Assembly: GCA_005281725.1 (NCBI GenBank)
Contig: SSBO01000001.1
Coordinates: 3,022,399-3,086,398, forward strand
Direction of reading: 5' to 3'
Length of the DNA: 64,000 bases
From: Wuchereria bancrofti
Taxonomy: Eukaryota > Nematoda > Chromadorea > Rhabditida > Onchocercidae
Shown here: positions 17,219-30,814 of the stretch, piece after piece
Layout of the letters: each line of letters starts with the position of its first letter
Position numbering within the stretch: position 1 is the first letter of the stretch
Position numbers and translations under genes: made by a program
Notes under the pieces: generated by a model
Seen by the model: only the letters and a program-made list of their open reading frames with translations
Databases searched by the model: none
Told to the model about the DNA's origin: nothing

Positions 17219-20200
17219 TGTTATGTTAGAGTTTTGGAATTTCCGAATGTTAGTTACTGTATGTGAGAGTGTATGTGAGCCAAGTAATAGAAACACTGAG
17301 ATAAAATTAATAGAAGTATCAGAATAATAAAGGCAATAATGCCTTTAAGCCAAACTGTCGCAATACAACGTCAGTGAGTACAAAAGAGAAAAGGCTGAAA
17401 ATTAATATATGAAATCGTTTGCAAAAGGAAGGGACGCATCGAGCGCTAGAATACACGACATAACGAGGTAATACGACAAAGTAAGGTTCCAATTTTCAAA
17501 CACTTACTTTATTTTCAAAACTTTAAATCTTTCAGCTAAAATTTCAGTTTTTCTGTAACAAAAAATTTATTCACAATTTTAGTGAGTAAAAATGACTTAA
17601 ATGGAAACAATTGAATGAAAGACAAACTGAGTCAATTATTATATTCCATGCTAACATCTGAAATAAAGTCCAGACCTGAACAATCTAGCAAATGAATAAT
17701 GAATAACTTCCCTTGCTTTTTTGTATCCCGGTTGAAAATGTTCAACATAAGCCTGAAAGAATACCTGAAAATATGCATTTAACTGAATCAAGAATCAAAT
17801 AAAATAAACAACAAAAGCAGACAGAATTCACAACAATGTCATTGATGTTGTAGTGGCGTCAACTATATGTATAATTTGCTAGAAAAGATTATTTGAGAAA
17901 AGAAATCATTTTATTCGAAATTTTCAAAAATAAAGAACGTGTCCAAAAAATTACTTTAAGTTTTGACAGTTTAAACCAACAATTTTCAAAAAAACCCGGA
18001 AGTTATCGATTTGCATTTCATTCATCATTTCAACAGTAGCACAATGCGACATTAACGTTTTGATTTTATAACAATATTTCGCTAGCATAGATATCGGTAT
18101 GAAGCACAATACACAATTTAATTGACGTAAAATTTCTTTGCAAAATTTTTTTTAGTAATAGCAATATGACTTATCAATTCCGTTTGACGCCTGAATTTTC
18201 ATTGACGAGAAAATTTTTTTTGAATTTTTTTTTTATAAAACGTTCAGATAACGTTCATATGTATTACTCTTCAAAACAAACACATAATATTCAGATAACG
18301 TTAATACTTACACTTTTTAATCGCATAAATCTCAGACTTCTCTAATAGCATAATCCCTAGACTTCGTGATACACGTGAAAAACCTTAATATTCAACTTAG
18401 ATTTAAATTAATGAAAAAATAAAGGTACGATACCATAGCAAATCTTCTTAAACGATAATAATAAACAAATTTGAAGACTCAACGAATGTCGAGAGAAACA
18501 GTTATATACCTCCCAAATGCACAACTCACATCACATGTACGTAGTTTTAATGCTCACGCATACATGCATGCATGCATACACATACACACATACAACAGAG
18601 CAATATTAGATGATGCTTCCGTGGTCCATGATGAAAAGTATTGACAGTGTCACTGTAGTTGTCCGTGCGCGAAATAACGAGCAAACAGCGGAGAAGGCAC
18701 CTTATTATTGCTTTGATGAACAATCTGTCTGTATCACACATACATATACACGGACACAGGCAATATATATGCAGACACACACATTTATGTAGATGATTCG
18801 CACAGGTTAACTGATTCCAGCGTAACTACGAAAATGCTGTTCGAACTTGTGAGTGCATGGTATTGGTGGTATCTTGCATAGGATACACGGATGGACACGT
18901 GCGCACACGCACATAAATGGTGCTTGTATGAGAGTGCAAGGGATAAGGGCCTGGCCATTTTGCTACTTGAAGAATGTGAAAAGCCTACCCAACCATAAAC
19001 CACTCCTCCTACCTTCATTCTGTCGTCATCTTTTCGTGCAACCTCGAGTAATTCTTCCATCACACTCTTTATCCCTCTTCAAATTTCTCACCCTTTCTCT
19101 CACCATCTCTCTCTGCTTCCAAGTAGCTCTTCATTTCTCTCATCTCTTCTCCTTATCTATGTACTTGCCAATTAACCTACCTTCAATAATCGGTGATGAT
19201 ACCTTCAACTAACCAACCAATATTCAGATCCCGATGTTTCACCTCTCGGACAGTCTGGCAGGTGTCTTCCTCCTCTTCGTCCTTTATCTTTCGTTCTCCC
19301 TTGCCACAGTCTGGTAGATGTCTCCTGTCTCCTCCTCCTCCTTGTCCTCCCCCGCCACATTCCTTCCTCTGCGTGGTGGTAACTCCACTCAAACATTCTC
19401 TCTAAATACATGATGTGGTAGTGACATGTCATTGACATACCCATTATTTGATTATAAAGAAAGCTAGCGTGGAACTGTCACACTATACGTGTCCGCGAAA
19501 CTTCATGAGAATGCAAAAAACAAAAATAAAAAATTAAATCGAGGGATCAAAGGTCACACCAAAGTTTGAATATTTGTTCTCCATGCTCTTTCATCATCTT
19601 CCCATCTTGTTAACCTTCATCTCAATAAATTACTGTCGTAAACAATCTCGTACTATATGGTGAGAGAATAACTCTCATATGATCATTGTCAATTAGTTCC
19701 CCCTCTCTCCCTCTGTCTTTCTTGACTTACAACAATAGCGCTCCAATCAAATAAATCTTTTACCAAATGACAGTCTATCTCATCGGATTCCTAAACCAAA
19801 TTTTCCTACCAACTGCAAGAGGAAGAACAACCTAGTGATGAACTCTGACCCCAATATTCTCTGAAATTGTCTATAAAACAATTATCAGAGAATACTAGGA
19901 TTAAAGTTGACATCTACTAATAAAAATAAATCTTCCATCAAACCTTTATACACAAACTATTCGTCTATGACAAAACAAAAGGACTTCGTTATCAAGCAAA
20001 ACATTACGAAAAAATTTTCACAATAATTAAAGATGAAATAAATTTCCAAAGGAAATAAAAATAATTGAAATGTGAATAACACGTATTACTTTCGCAATGT
20101 TTAGTACTGTCAGATAGATGTGGTCATCGTCGAATTTTATTGTCCATTATAACCTAACCAAAATTCACTCCTAACTTTCACAGCTCCTCTAAAATTCCAA

Positions 20201-20490
20201 ACAATATCTTTCACTCTGATTATTTAACAACATTTCATCATAACATATCTTTTACCTCTATATATTAAAGCAATTTTCTGGCGCTAAAATCGGAATATTT
20301 CCTCCGGATGATGTAATTCAATTAAACCTCAAATATATTATTCATAAAAAGGTGTACCAACAAAACCTAATCTAACCCACATAATTTTTTCAATTTCTCA
20401 TTTCAACAAAAAGACGAAACAACAAGAACTGGTCGAATTTAACCAAACCATCAGATATATTTGTATATATATGTTAATGTATACGTATTT

Positions 20491-20491
20491 A

Positions 20492-20523
<32 letters not shown>

Positions 20524-20575
20524 GATGTGTGTATGTGCTTCTTTCTCCCTCCCTCTCTCTCTCTCTTTCCCTGCC
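20491..20575. repeat. (GT)n followed by (CT)n microsatellite
   Basis: An uninterrupted GT run at about 20491-20514 passes through TATGTG variants into a C/T-only stretch ending near 20575. Seen directly. Confidence 0.85.
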
Positions 20576-21047
20576 TAGTCCATCTCTATTAGTTAGTCTC
20601 AAGAATGATTTTATTCTACCAATAGTTTGGGGCAAATCTAACGAAATGGTTTGAGCAGCCCATGGGGAGAGTGTATGTACATATCAACATATACTCGTGA
20701 TTTTAATTGGTTACGGCGATCATTTTCATTCTGCCCGTCTTTCCCCTGCTTCTCTGGAAATGATTAGTATTTATCCTGAAGTCACCATTAAGAGACTTAG
20801 AAAAAAAATAACTACCAATTTAATCTCGAGACTTCATCAGTAATAGGAAAGATTAATGCTAATAAGTTCATTAACTATCCACTGATAACGTTTGCAGTGT
20901 TATCTATCTATTATATTTTCTTTTTTCTCGTGACATCTCAGTGCTGGGGGGTTTGGTACAGATGAAACATTACTATTGATTAAAGTTGGTAATATTCGTG
21001 AAAATGGCAAATGTCTGGTAAATACGGCTTGAAATAAAGGATGCGAG

Positions 21048-21215
21048 CCAATAATAATTAACAATAATAGTAGCAATAACAATAACAACAATAATAACAA
21101 TAAAAACAATAATAATAAATAATAATAACAATAGTAACAATAATAATGGACAGTAATAATAAATAATAATAAAATGTAATAACAATAGTAATAATAATAA
21201 TAAACATTAACAATA
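21048..21215. repeat. AAT/AAC trinucleotide microsatellite
   Basis: About 170 bases made almost only of AAT, AAC and AAAT units. The leucine- and tyrosine-rich minus-strand open frames across it are translations of the repeat, not genes. Confidence 0.9.
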
Positions 21216-22179
21216 TGGAAATAAAACAAAGGAGAATTTAATAATTAATTAACACTACTTGTTAAAATTTCTAGAATATCCTTCATTCTTTGTACAAATA
21301 TATAATTGAAAAGATTTATTGATAAAAAAATGCATGCAGCATTTGGTACAAATGAAGAAATTCTTACCTAACTTTCATTATCGATAATAGATCATCAAAC
21401 ATCGGATATCTCACAATAACAGCATAATAAAATTATTAAAATATAATGAGTGGATATATCATGTGATATGATGTGATCTTGGCTCTAAATTTGATTGTAG
21501 TATGATCAAAATATTGGAAGAATTTATGAAATCCAAAAAGACTTCTCATTGGAAATGGAATATATCAGAAAACTAATGTATCTAAACTTTGAAGATAATA
21601 ATCACTATCAATAATGGAAAATTGTCGATAATCAAATTTATTCGGCTGAATTTCGTTTTAAAATCTGATGGGTATCGATTATATGTGAGAGGAAATAAAG
21701 GAAACTGATGAATATCATCACATTTCCTCCTTTCATTTTCATGTCGATGGAAAAGAATTCAAAATTGTGAGATATATTCTATCAAAATTGCATCAAATCT
21801 TATAGGAGTTATTTCTATCCAATTTTTATTAAAACTGAAAAGAAAAAAATAAAAGAGCGGAAGAAAAAGAAAAAATTTGTAACAAATCTTTGTTCGTTGG
21901 ATTAAGAAAGAGAAAGAAAAAGAAAATGGAATATGAGAGAAAGGAACAGGAAAGAAAAATAAATTAATGAATGAAAAGTGTCCTCCACAGGATAAACAAT
22001 TCATTAGTTTAAAAAGAGAATTTTAAAAGTATGGAAGGTGCGGACAAATGGACACAATGAAATTAACATTCACAGAAGAACTTTCCTTCATCTTTTGTCT
22101 TCCAGTTAAGACAGCAAAATGGACGAAAATCGATTTGCTACACTCAAAATAACCCCGAATTCATCGATTCTTCTATATC

Positions 22180-22330
22180 TGTGTATGTGTGTCCATGTGT
22201 ATGTGTGTATGTATGTATGTATGTGTGTGTAAATTTATGCATATATGTGTGTGGGAATTTTCCATCCACTGTTGCTGCTAATTGGTCAAACCTGACCAAA
22301 CTATGCGCATGCATATATATATATATATAA
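22180..22330. repeat. GT-rich and (TA)n microsatellites
   Basis: GTAT/GTGT units fill about 22180-22255, and a pure TA run lies at about 22314-22329. Seen directly. Confidence 0.8.
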
Positions 22331-25170
22331 CAAAAATGAAGATATGATAGTACATATCAACATGAACAATAATAACATACAAAAATTAATTAATTATAAA
22401 ATATGAAATTATTCTCATTTACTATAATTTTCCCTTTTTTCCCTCTAAATGATTATTCTAAAAATTGTCAAATTTTTGGAAAAAGTTTTAAAAAGGAAGT
22501 GTAGATATGATTGCTAATTTAAGAGTGATACCAAATGATGAATTGTTGAAAAACGATAAGATTTAATGGGAAAAAAACCATTTGGAATGAAATTATTCAA
22601 TTGATCAATGTGTTGGAAAAAAACGTGAAGGTGTGAAGGAAAAAAACAGAAAGAGAAAAAGTGTGCATTAATTGACAATAAAAAATGGTAATTAGGGAAT
22701 TAATAAAACGATTACCGTCTTGTTAAAGTGTATGATTAACAAGAATTCAAAAGTTTTCATTTTGTGCCGCGTAAAATTTTAACATTGGCCTGATACAATT
22801 TCAGTTATTGGTGATTGCTGTTTTTTAAATTTTGTTTTGAAATCTTTGGATAGCATTAGCAGAAGCTGTTGACTTTAATTTAATATCTCGAGGATACTAA
22901 GCATCGATTAATGAATGATAAAATGGAGTGCAAGATAGATTTGGGCAACTGTGGAGGTACTGCCATAGTTGATGGTCAAGTTCAGTGTTTTGACTAGTAT
23001 GTCTCGGAACAAATAGTTTTTTCTTTTTTTTAGAGGAGCTTTTTGATGATAAACATTACTTCAAATGCCTTAAACCCCGGTAACTCCTCGACTATAAATT
23101 CCTTTCTGTTGAGGTCGTATATTTCGATATCCATCTTCAATCCATGATTAATCTTTTGTTCAGTGTTGCAATTAAATATTTTTTCCCAAACGATATTAAT
23201 TGTAATTTTTTAAGAAAAACAGCAGAATTAGAAACAGTATTAGTTTTGTTAAAAAATTCGTCGCATTCATTATCATGATTAATTTATGGGTGAAAATTGT
23301 TAAAAAAAAACAGTATTAGTTTGTTAAAAAGTTAGTGGATGATTGTTATTGTCCCCTTGCGATGACTTTGCATTATCATATTTTCCAAAAGTAAAACTAG
23401 GTATTATTTTAAATTATTTCCAAAGGGCGCGTTTAGGTTTATCCTTAGAGGATGTCATATTTTTCATATGTAAAATTAAACATTTATTTATGTACAGATA
23501 TACATATTAGTATTATTTTATTTTTTTACTGTAGTGTTATTTTTTATCCGTCATTGTTTTCTATGTATTACACTATTATTAATTAATTTACTACTTTGTC
23601 TAAGGAAACACACATGTATATCTGGATGCTCAATTATATATTATTATTTAGCAGATCGACACATCCATCGCTTGTTGCAATGAAACACTAAATGCGTCTG
23701 GCTGATTGATCATCTTAAAAGAGCTAATTTTTGAGATAGGGCTTGTATTATGAGCATCATGAAAAACAACGCTAAGATTTCTTTTCTGATTAGGTCTATT
23801 TCAGGTGAAACATGGTATCTACAGAAGAGTTAGTGGCAAACTGAAAGACAATAGCAATGCAGGTAGAATCAAGAAATATACAACAATTCAAACCATTTTA
23901 ATGTCACGTTTCAAAATGTGCAAACAAGTTTTCATTCTGCTATTGATCAGGAAATAATGACATTGTTCCATTTTGCAGTTTTGCTAGGGAGCGGTGATTG
24001 GAGATTGTTGAATTCTTTTGAGGATTTGCAGATTATAGCAAGATCGTTGGTGAGCTAGTCCTGCTTAAAACTGCTAACACTTATTCATTTTGCTCATCGT
24101 TCGAAAAAAAAAGTTGGAAAAAAGTCGTAGGCATTTGTTCATGATTTTTTTTCCTAATTTTTATAGTGATTGTAATTAGCATTGGAGAAAGAGAAAGTTG
24201 AATATTTCGATACATATATCGGACTCTTTTCTGGAATCATAATGTTACGTGAACAACATGGAAAGATGAAGTTGTTATGTTTTTTGTATATTAGGGCAGC
24301 ATCACTAACAGTTGTCTATTTTCAACAAGTCATTCACATTTCACTTTTAAATGTGGATGTATTGTAAGATAGAGGAAATTAGTCTAGGTGGTCTTGCAAT
24401 AAACTGAAGAGTTTGCTTAATTTTGCTAATTTTGTTCTATTTTTTTTCTTAAATATTAATCTGGGTTCAGTCATTTTTGACATGACTTTGTGATTTTAGA
24501 AATTCTCTTGGATTACTTTGTAAAATAACAAATTTTCAAAAAAAAAAAAAAAAAGGAAAAAATTTGAAGCAAAATACATTGTTACTCAATAAGAGAGCAA
24601 CTTTATAGGGAACGTTTAGCAAATTTACAGCTTGTTTGTAAACTGATAAAACAGTCATATGTGTTTAGTACGGAAACAGTTTGTTCTACGAAAGAGCGAG
24701 GGATAAAAATAATGTTTATAAAAATTTGCATCTAGCCGGAACTTTTTTCCTAAATGCAAAAAATATTACAGACATTTTTCAAAAGAAATTTGGGATGCAT
24801 TTACAAACTTTGTTGACGATATTTAATATTTAAGAACTTGCCTATTTAGAATATATGTATGTGAAGTATTTGTTTATGCTCATTAAACTGCGTTTTTGTA
24901 CGTTAAATTTTGTATGAAGCATCCAGTTTTCAAAATTTTTGCTTTCTTTTCGGACATTTCGGCGAATCAAATATAAAAAGAAATAAAACTTTTGAAAAAT
25001 GCTACATTCCTCATATTTTTCACTTTCCAAAACTTCTATTTTCTATTACTATATTTTAATTTCATTCTTTAAAATTATTGTGAGGCCGCATTTCTCCTAA
25101 TGATATTAGTATTAAAGTATTGAAGGTTAATTCTATTAATTTTCAGGTTTTTTACCTTCTAATCTATTAA

Positions 25171-27392
25171 ATGGTGAGTTGCACGTGTATAAGGCGGTTC
25201 ACCCTTATGTTGAAACGATCAAGTGGCAAAAGTGGTTGGGGACCATATCGTAATATACGACAAGGTGATCACTTTGTTGGTACTGAACCACATCCATTGA
25301 AGTATCATGTGGTAAGCCTTGTTAATTGCTGCAGTTAGGCCATAGTTCACAAAAACATTTTTTTTTTTCGTGATTCATTTTTGCTTTTCATATGTGCAAC
25401 GGTTATATTGATTAATATGGATAAGTTTTCCGTATATTTTGTCATCGATCACTTAACGTGATTGTTTTTTGGCAATAAATGGAAAGTAAATTAATTCGAA
25501 CTTTTTTTCAGTATTTCAATATTTAATTTTTTTTTTCAAATTTTTTAATATTTTGTTGACACATAAAGTGAAATAGGCGTATTCGTGAGAACGGATGAAC
25601 CTGTTAGGAAATACAGAAAATAGTAAGAATTGCGCGGTAAAAATCTAGTAATGTTTATTTTTGAATATTCTTTTTCTACTTCTAAAGAAAACAGACTGGA
25701 GCATTAAGAATATTCTACTTCCTAAATATTCTTAATTTGTGAAAGTCTGTTTTGATAGATCTATTTTGATTTCTGTGTGCTACAAATGTATCTGTATTTT
25801 AAAATGGAATAAAAACAAACTTTTCTTTTATTTAGGTGTAATGACATATGAATAATTTAACGAGACATCAGGTAAGCTGGAACAGTTCATGATTATTGTA
25901 TCCCATAGGAAGATAGCAGTTGTAAGCAAACTTTCAAATAACTAGTGAAAAATATAAAACTTCTACTTATGTGTGACAAGTTCAAGACCAAATGCTTATG
26001 CTTTGAGCGTTTGTTTTTACAAGACAATGTAAGAGAATAATTCTTAGGGTATTTCAGGTGAAGTGAATAAGACTCGGTACGGAATGCTTTAATTTCTTGG
26101 ATTTAGTTCATTTGTCTACTTAAGGCATCTTTTTACGGTTAACGTTTTTAGTCGAAGTGTGCTTATTTATGTGTTTCTTTATGTCGTTAATGTTATTATG
26201 CTATAATGGATGGACGTTTTTTTTGTGCTAATTTTTGATCGATCTTATTTTTCCTAAAATTAACGAAATTTTCAATGGACAGTGAGTTGATTCGTCATCA
26301 GTTACTTGAATGGATTGATTTCATTGAGTTTCCTCTCTTCGAATAATAAATAAAAGATTTGGAAAATTGTTAGTGATAGAGCGATTATCTCTCTTATCAC
26401 CAAGTCATTTGTAATGTATTGTCCATATATTGCATTTTCTAGATACTTTACAAAAATGAACTGGTAAAAATATATACTAGTAAAAGTGTAAAGGAATAAT
26501 CTATTCCTAGACTTATTGAGTATTCTGTATAGCTCATACAGCAAAAGAAAATTTCTTTTATTTTTTTATTTTTTTTTTTCATCTGAATATCATGGGTTGA
26601 TACAATAGGATACACGGAGTGACGTAGTTTAAATGTTTTTTTCTGCACTTGTTCTTTTTCAAATTTTTAGTTTGGCTGTAAAACTGAGCTATTTTTTAGT
26701 TGCAAGATAAAAAACCATCTCATAAATACGGATTGCAAGGGACACATCAGCTGCTGCCGGGTACCGGAAAAGTCAGTGCAATATTGCCAACTCGAACAGT
26801 TCTAAAGAAAGATAAGATTTATGCTTGGTGCTCGTGCGGCTACAGTGGAACTCAGGTAGTATTAGATAATCATTTTGATATTTTACGTTCTTTTAATTTA
26901 AATCATTGTTCTGATTAAATATGATGAAAGATATTAAAGTTTAGAGTGTACTGGAAGAGATATATACTGTAATTGACGTAAACTTATAAAGGGTAGGTAT
27001 GGCATACTTTTAAAAAGTTGAATTTCTGAATATCATTGGTTTATCTTTGACATCATCATTCTTTTCTCTCATATTTATTTCAGCCGCTATGTGATGGAAG
27101 TCATCTTCGATACTACATTCCAACAAAACTACGACCTGTACGATTCATTCCTGATAAAGATATGGAGGTTAGTTTCAGTATTTCAAAAATTTCTACCTTT
27201 CCGATAGGAATTTGTTATAGCAACGGTTGCAAAGATTTAACAGTAGTGAAAGTTATTGGAAAGATCCTATAAGGTTTTCAGGTGTGGTTCTGTAACTGTA
27301 AACAAACGAAAACACGCCCATTTTGTGACGGTTCACATCGTGAAGTTAGTGAAAAGCTCAGAAAAGCTTCTGAAGAAGAGGATAAAAAATAG
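25171..27392 (+). CDS. cisd-3: CISD3-type mitochondrial protein with two CDGSH iron-sulfur domains
   Basis: Small protein of the NEET family, expected in the mitochondrial matrix, carrying two redox-active 2Fe-2S clusters. Four exons (25171-25311, 26700-26855, 27084-27167, 27282-27392), all phase 0 with GT-AG introns, give 163 residues. The first CDGSH domain reads CSCGYSGTQPLCDGSH and is split by an intron; the second reads CNCKQTKTRPFCDGSH. Each keeps the three cysteines and one histidine that hold the cluster. The N-terminus is rich in Arg, Lys and Ser without acids (MVSCTCIRRFTLMLKRSSGK), as in a mitochondrial presequence. Two CDGSH motifs in one chain separate it from CISD1 and CISD2, which have one motif and a membrane anchor. 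TTTCAG ends at 25146, 24 bases before the ATG, and may receive a spliced leader. Confidence 0.95.
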
Positions 27393-28007
27393 TAGCGCCT
27401 GCATATGTTATTTTATTTAATTGTTAATAGAAAAAATAGATGAGCAAGCAATGATTGATGAACTAGAATGTCTTTATTTCTTTCATGTTTCTTGATATGA
27501 ATTTTTTACTAGTAGCCGTGCAGTGACGTGGCTGTTCGGTTTTTTAATTTAGGTTACAGCAATAAGATAAACTTTGTTCATAATTTGTGATTTATGTGTA
27601 TTCGTTGTTAATCCTTCATTGGATATGTTTTTTATCTTTTCTCAAATTATTAAATTTATGAAGTTTGTTTGGTATTACGTTTCTTTTTTTTTGTATTATG
27701 AGACTTATGTGAACCATGCTGATGCTAATTGTTTTTGCATTTAAAGATAACGAATTCAGTGATTAGCAAAATATGTGAGCACAAAAAAACGATATGAGTT
27801 AAAATGATGGCCGATTTAACTTATATAATTTGATCAATAATGTGCCAGATTTTAGTAAATTGAATCCTTTTAATTATTACGAAAACTTATTTCCTTAGAT
27901 AATGATTCGGTGCTTAAATGTCTTTAATGCTTAATTTTCACTGCATCTTTGAGTACTTCTTGGCTACCTTAAATTGTACGAAGTGATGTAACTTGGAAAT
28001 AATCATG
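27393..28007. other. Convergent intergenic region
   Basis: It lies between the 3' ends of the CISD3 gene (plus) and the small membrane protein gene (minus). It is AT-rich; I see no exon or notable repeat in it. Confidence 0.55.
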
Positions 28008-28796
28008 TTATGCCATTATTAGTCTTTTTTTTGATGTTACTGTTTCTCGACATGGTCCTCCAAATGGTGGCTGAAAAAAATTGCTTGCGAAAGACAAAAC
28101 TTCTACATCATTTGTCAAAATGAAATTTTAATAATTATTTACACAGAATTGAAAGCTCCGGTTGGTTATGCTAATTCCATGGTGGTTGCAGTTGAAATTT
28201 CAGAATTATAAAGAAACCAAGGTTTTCGAGTAATTAGTAGTTCAAAAAAATTAACAATGAATTCATTGTTAATTATTACCTTTTTCAAACCAAGTAAGGT
28301 GGTTGGACGAACTATTGAGTGAATTATATTACAAATTAGTGATATTCAGGAATAGAAATCTATTAAATGGTATTTATTCAGCAATTCATTTTTCAAAAAA
28401 GTTTTGAAAGAAGGCAGGAAGCTTAATAGTCGTTTTATTTTAGACAATATTGAACAGGTTGATACGTATCACTTGGTCAGTTGTAACAATTAAACTTCAA
28501 TTAATTTTAAATCATTCGTCCCAATCAATAAATTTCCTCAATATTGTGCAAAAAAAGATTGAGAATTTCTCTATAAATTGAATTTATACCTCTTCTTGTA
28601 CCTTTTCATCTCACTTCAATACTTACTATACATTTAATCATTTCAATCTTACCTGTATAACTGATTGATCTAGTGGTACTAGCATATACTGCGAAATTAT
28701 AACTGCAAAAAGCCATGATGTTGTGAGAAACCATATAAGTGCTATTGGTGCGCTAAAATAATCCCAAAGATGAATCCTTTGATTTGTGTAATCCAT
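28008..28796 (-). CDS. Small single-pass membrane protein, unknown function
   Basis: Two exons on the minus strand, 28653-28796 and 28008-28070, join in phase 0 to give 68 residues; both are too short to stand out in an open-frame scan. The donor is CAG|GTAAGA and the acceptor is preceded by a run of T ending TTTCAG. The chain starts MDYTNQRIHLWDYF. One hydrophobic span follows (APIALIWFLTTSWLFAVIIS, about residues 16-35), then a short tail PPFGGPCRETVTSKKRLIMA. An in-frame TAA sits directly before the ATG and a TTTAGCAG acceptor-like site lies 5 bases further up, which fixes the start. I do not recognise the family. The clean splice sites, closed frame and amphipathic-hydrophobic-basic layout make a real short gene likely, perhaps an organelle membrane subunit. 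Confidence 0.6.
28249..28274. repeat. Perfect 26-bp palindrome
   Basis: Thirteen bases on each side of a GAATTC centre are exactly complementary, with no spacer. It lies in the intron of the small membrane protein gene. It could extrude as a cruciform or bind a dimeric factor; nothing else supports a function. Confidence 0.85.
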
Positions 28797-30814
28797 TTAC
28801 ACTGCTAAATTTATTTGTTGCATCCACTCTTACAATGAAAATATATAATTAGATCAGGAATTTAAATTTAAATTAGAGATTTTAAATTATGCAACTTTTC
28901 CTAAATTAAAATATACATGATAATTATTCAAATTAACCAGAAAAAATAAACAAAAACTAACAGAAAAAGATCATTTTACAAATGAATACATCCAATTATC
29001 TGCTCTTTGATTTTAAAAAATCCAAAATTTGAATTTTTTTCTATATTACAAAAATAGTAAAGTTTTCCCTTTTAAATTTGTAAAATTTATTTCCTTCCTC
29101 TTTTGAAAACATTCTTTTTCTTCATTATCTTATTTTACCTTTTTTTTGCTTCCTTAATTTTTTTGTCTTATTTTTTCCATTATCACTGTTATCATTAAGA
29201 TCAAATAATGAAAATTGCTTTATGCTTTATTTTCTGATAATGAATTTTAAGTTCTTCAAACCACTCATAACACATTTATGTATTGTTAGATGTTTTTCAT
29301 AATTTCAAGTGTTTTTTTTAGTTCCAAGAATTTCTCATTTTCTTTCTCACTCATCAAATTACTTTACTTTGTCATTCATCAACTGTTTCCAAGGCATTCT
29401 TTTTTTGCTACCATTGATTGATTTTATTAGCTCTCAAACACTTTTTTTGTTTTTTGAAACTAACTTTTCTAAAACAAATATTGCATTATAATACACTACG
29501 TAAGTTATCACTATTATTATTATTATTATTGTATTATTATTATTGTCATTATCATTATTATTGTTATTGTTATACTATTATACTTATAACAATGATTATT
29601 AATTAATACTGTTTCATATTTTTCGTTTTTTCCATTTCTTTTATTTATGTTACTTGAAATACTTATCAGTTAGCTAACAAATAACACTTTATCAACCTTC
29701 CATTGTCATTTCAATTTTACGTTAATTCTTACCAAACATTTATTGTCAATTGCAATAATATTGTTAAATTGATGTAAAATGTTATCACAAACATTACTAA
29801 TACAACAGCTAACATTATTGAAAAACAAAAACAAATACAAAGAACATAAAAGAAAATATATAACAAAAAAATGCAAATAACAAAAATACAAATAAAAAAA
29901 TAATGTGTAATTGTTGATTATTAATTATTCTTTCAAATAAAAGATTTCCTCTTTTGTTAAATTTCATCTTTTTCTAAAATATGCCAAATTATATTTTAAT
30001 AAACTTAAAATACAAGTAGAAATTAAATTTAAAAAATAAAAAAAATAAACCGTTACTAATTTTAAATATTTATTACTTATTCATTCACTCTATTTCATTT
30101 ATTTTATATGTTAATATTCATTAATTTAAACTGATGAATGCGAAAGTGGAAAATACCAAAAATTTTTCTGATCATCTAGCAAAAAAGAAAATATTATGTA
30201 AAAAGTTCAGAACAAAAAATAAATTAGAAGTCGAAAATAAATGTTTAATCTTTTGAAGTGAAACACATGAAATGAATCCTAACTTTCTTTACTCTCTTTC
30301 TATTTTTTTCATCCTCTTTACATTAGTTAATGTTTCGGATATGACAACATTTTCCGTTTTTTTGCTATTTGTTTTAATTCTTCGTATTTTTGTACTTTTG
30401 AAGATTTACAAACAGTGAAGTGTGATGAAGGTGATGGTCTTCACGTTTTTATTTTTTAGCGATGGATGGATGAATTAGTAAACACTGTTTGCTTTTTTAA
30501 ATTTGATATGATATGAAATTTGAAGTTTTTATATAATCCTGCAATTATTACATTATTTTATTTTATTTATTTTTCCGTGAAATTTAAAGGATTACACACT
30601 TATTAATTTATTCAACGTTTTTCTCCTATCAGATATTATTGAACAAATTGTTTGTGATAAAAATTGTTTCAAATTTTTATTTAATTTAAAAAAGGAAAAA
30701 CAAAGAAAAGATGAAATTGGAATTATTTCAGCAAAACTGTTTTAGTATAAATCTCTATTAATAACATTATAAAAACAAAAAGGAAAAACAGCAATTCATC
30801 AAAAGAATTTGTGG
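28797..30814. other. Intergenic region upstream of aquaporin gene
   Basis: Very AT-rich DNA between divergent genes. It holds a TTA/TTG microsatellite at about 29512-29605. Several TTTCAG or TTTTAG sites at about 30723-30745 lie upstream of the aquaporin ATG and could be trans-splice acceptors. No coding exon is seen. Confidence 0.55.
29512..29605. repeat. TTA/TTG trinucleotide microsatellite
   Basis: Repeated ATT, GTT and CATT units cover about 90 bases. The leucine/tyrosine-rich open frame over it is a by-product of the repeat. Confidence 0.85.

Larger units (their letters stand above)
17219..25170. other. 8-kb gene-poor region between divergent SPOP and CISD3 genes
   Basis: No frame here shows splice continuity or a family match. 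The stretch is rich in simple repeats (about 18540-18800, 20490-20575, 21048-21215, 22180-22330, 24537-24554). The part near 18500-19450 is less AT-rich, with CA-rich, GC-rich and CT-rich pieces that create open frames of 60-119 codons on both strands; these look like composition artefacts. It must hold the promoters of both flanking genes and perhaps untranslated first exons of SPOP, which I cannot place. Confidence 0.55.

Noticed and set aside
18853..19212. 119-codon plus-strand open frame
   Set aside because: It spans CA-rich and CT-rich low-complexity DNA, overlaps open frames on the other strand, and resembles no protein family I know.
20900..21229. 109-codon minus-strand open frame rich in Tyr and Leu
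   Set aside because: It is the translation of the AAT/AAC microsatellite.
24182..24367. 61-codon plus-strand open frame upstream of the CISD3 gene
   Set aside because: No splice continuity with the CISD3 exons and no motif; composition is that of AT-rich noncoding DNA.
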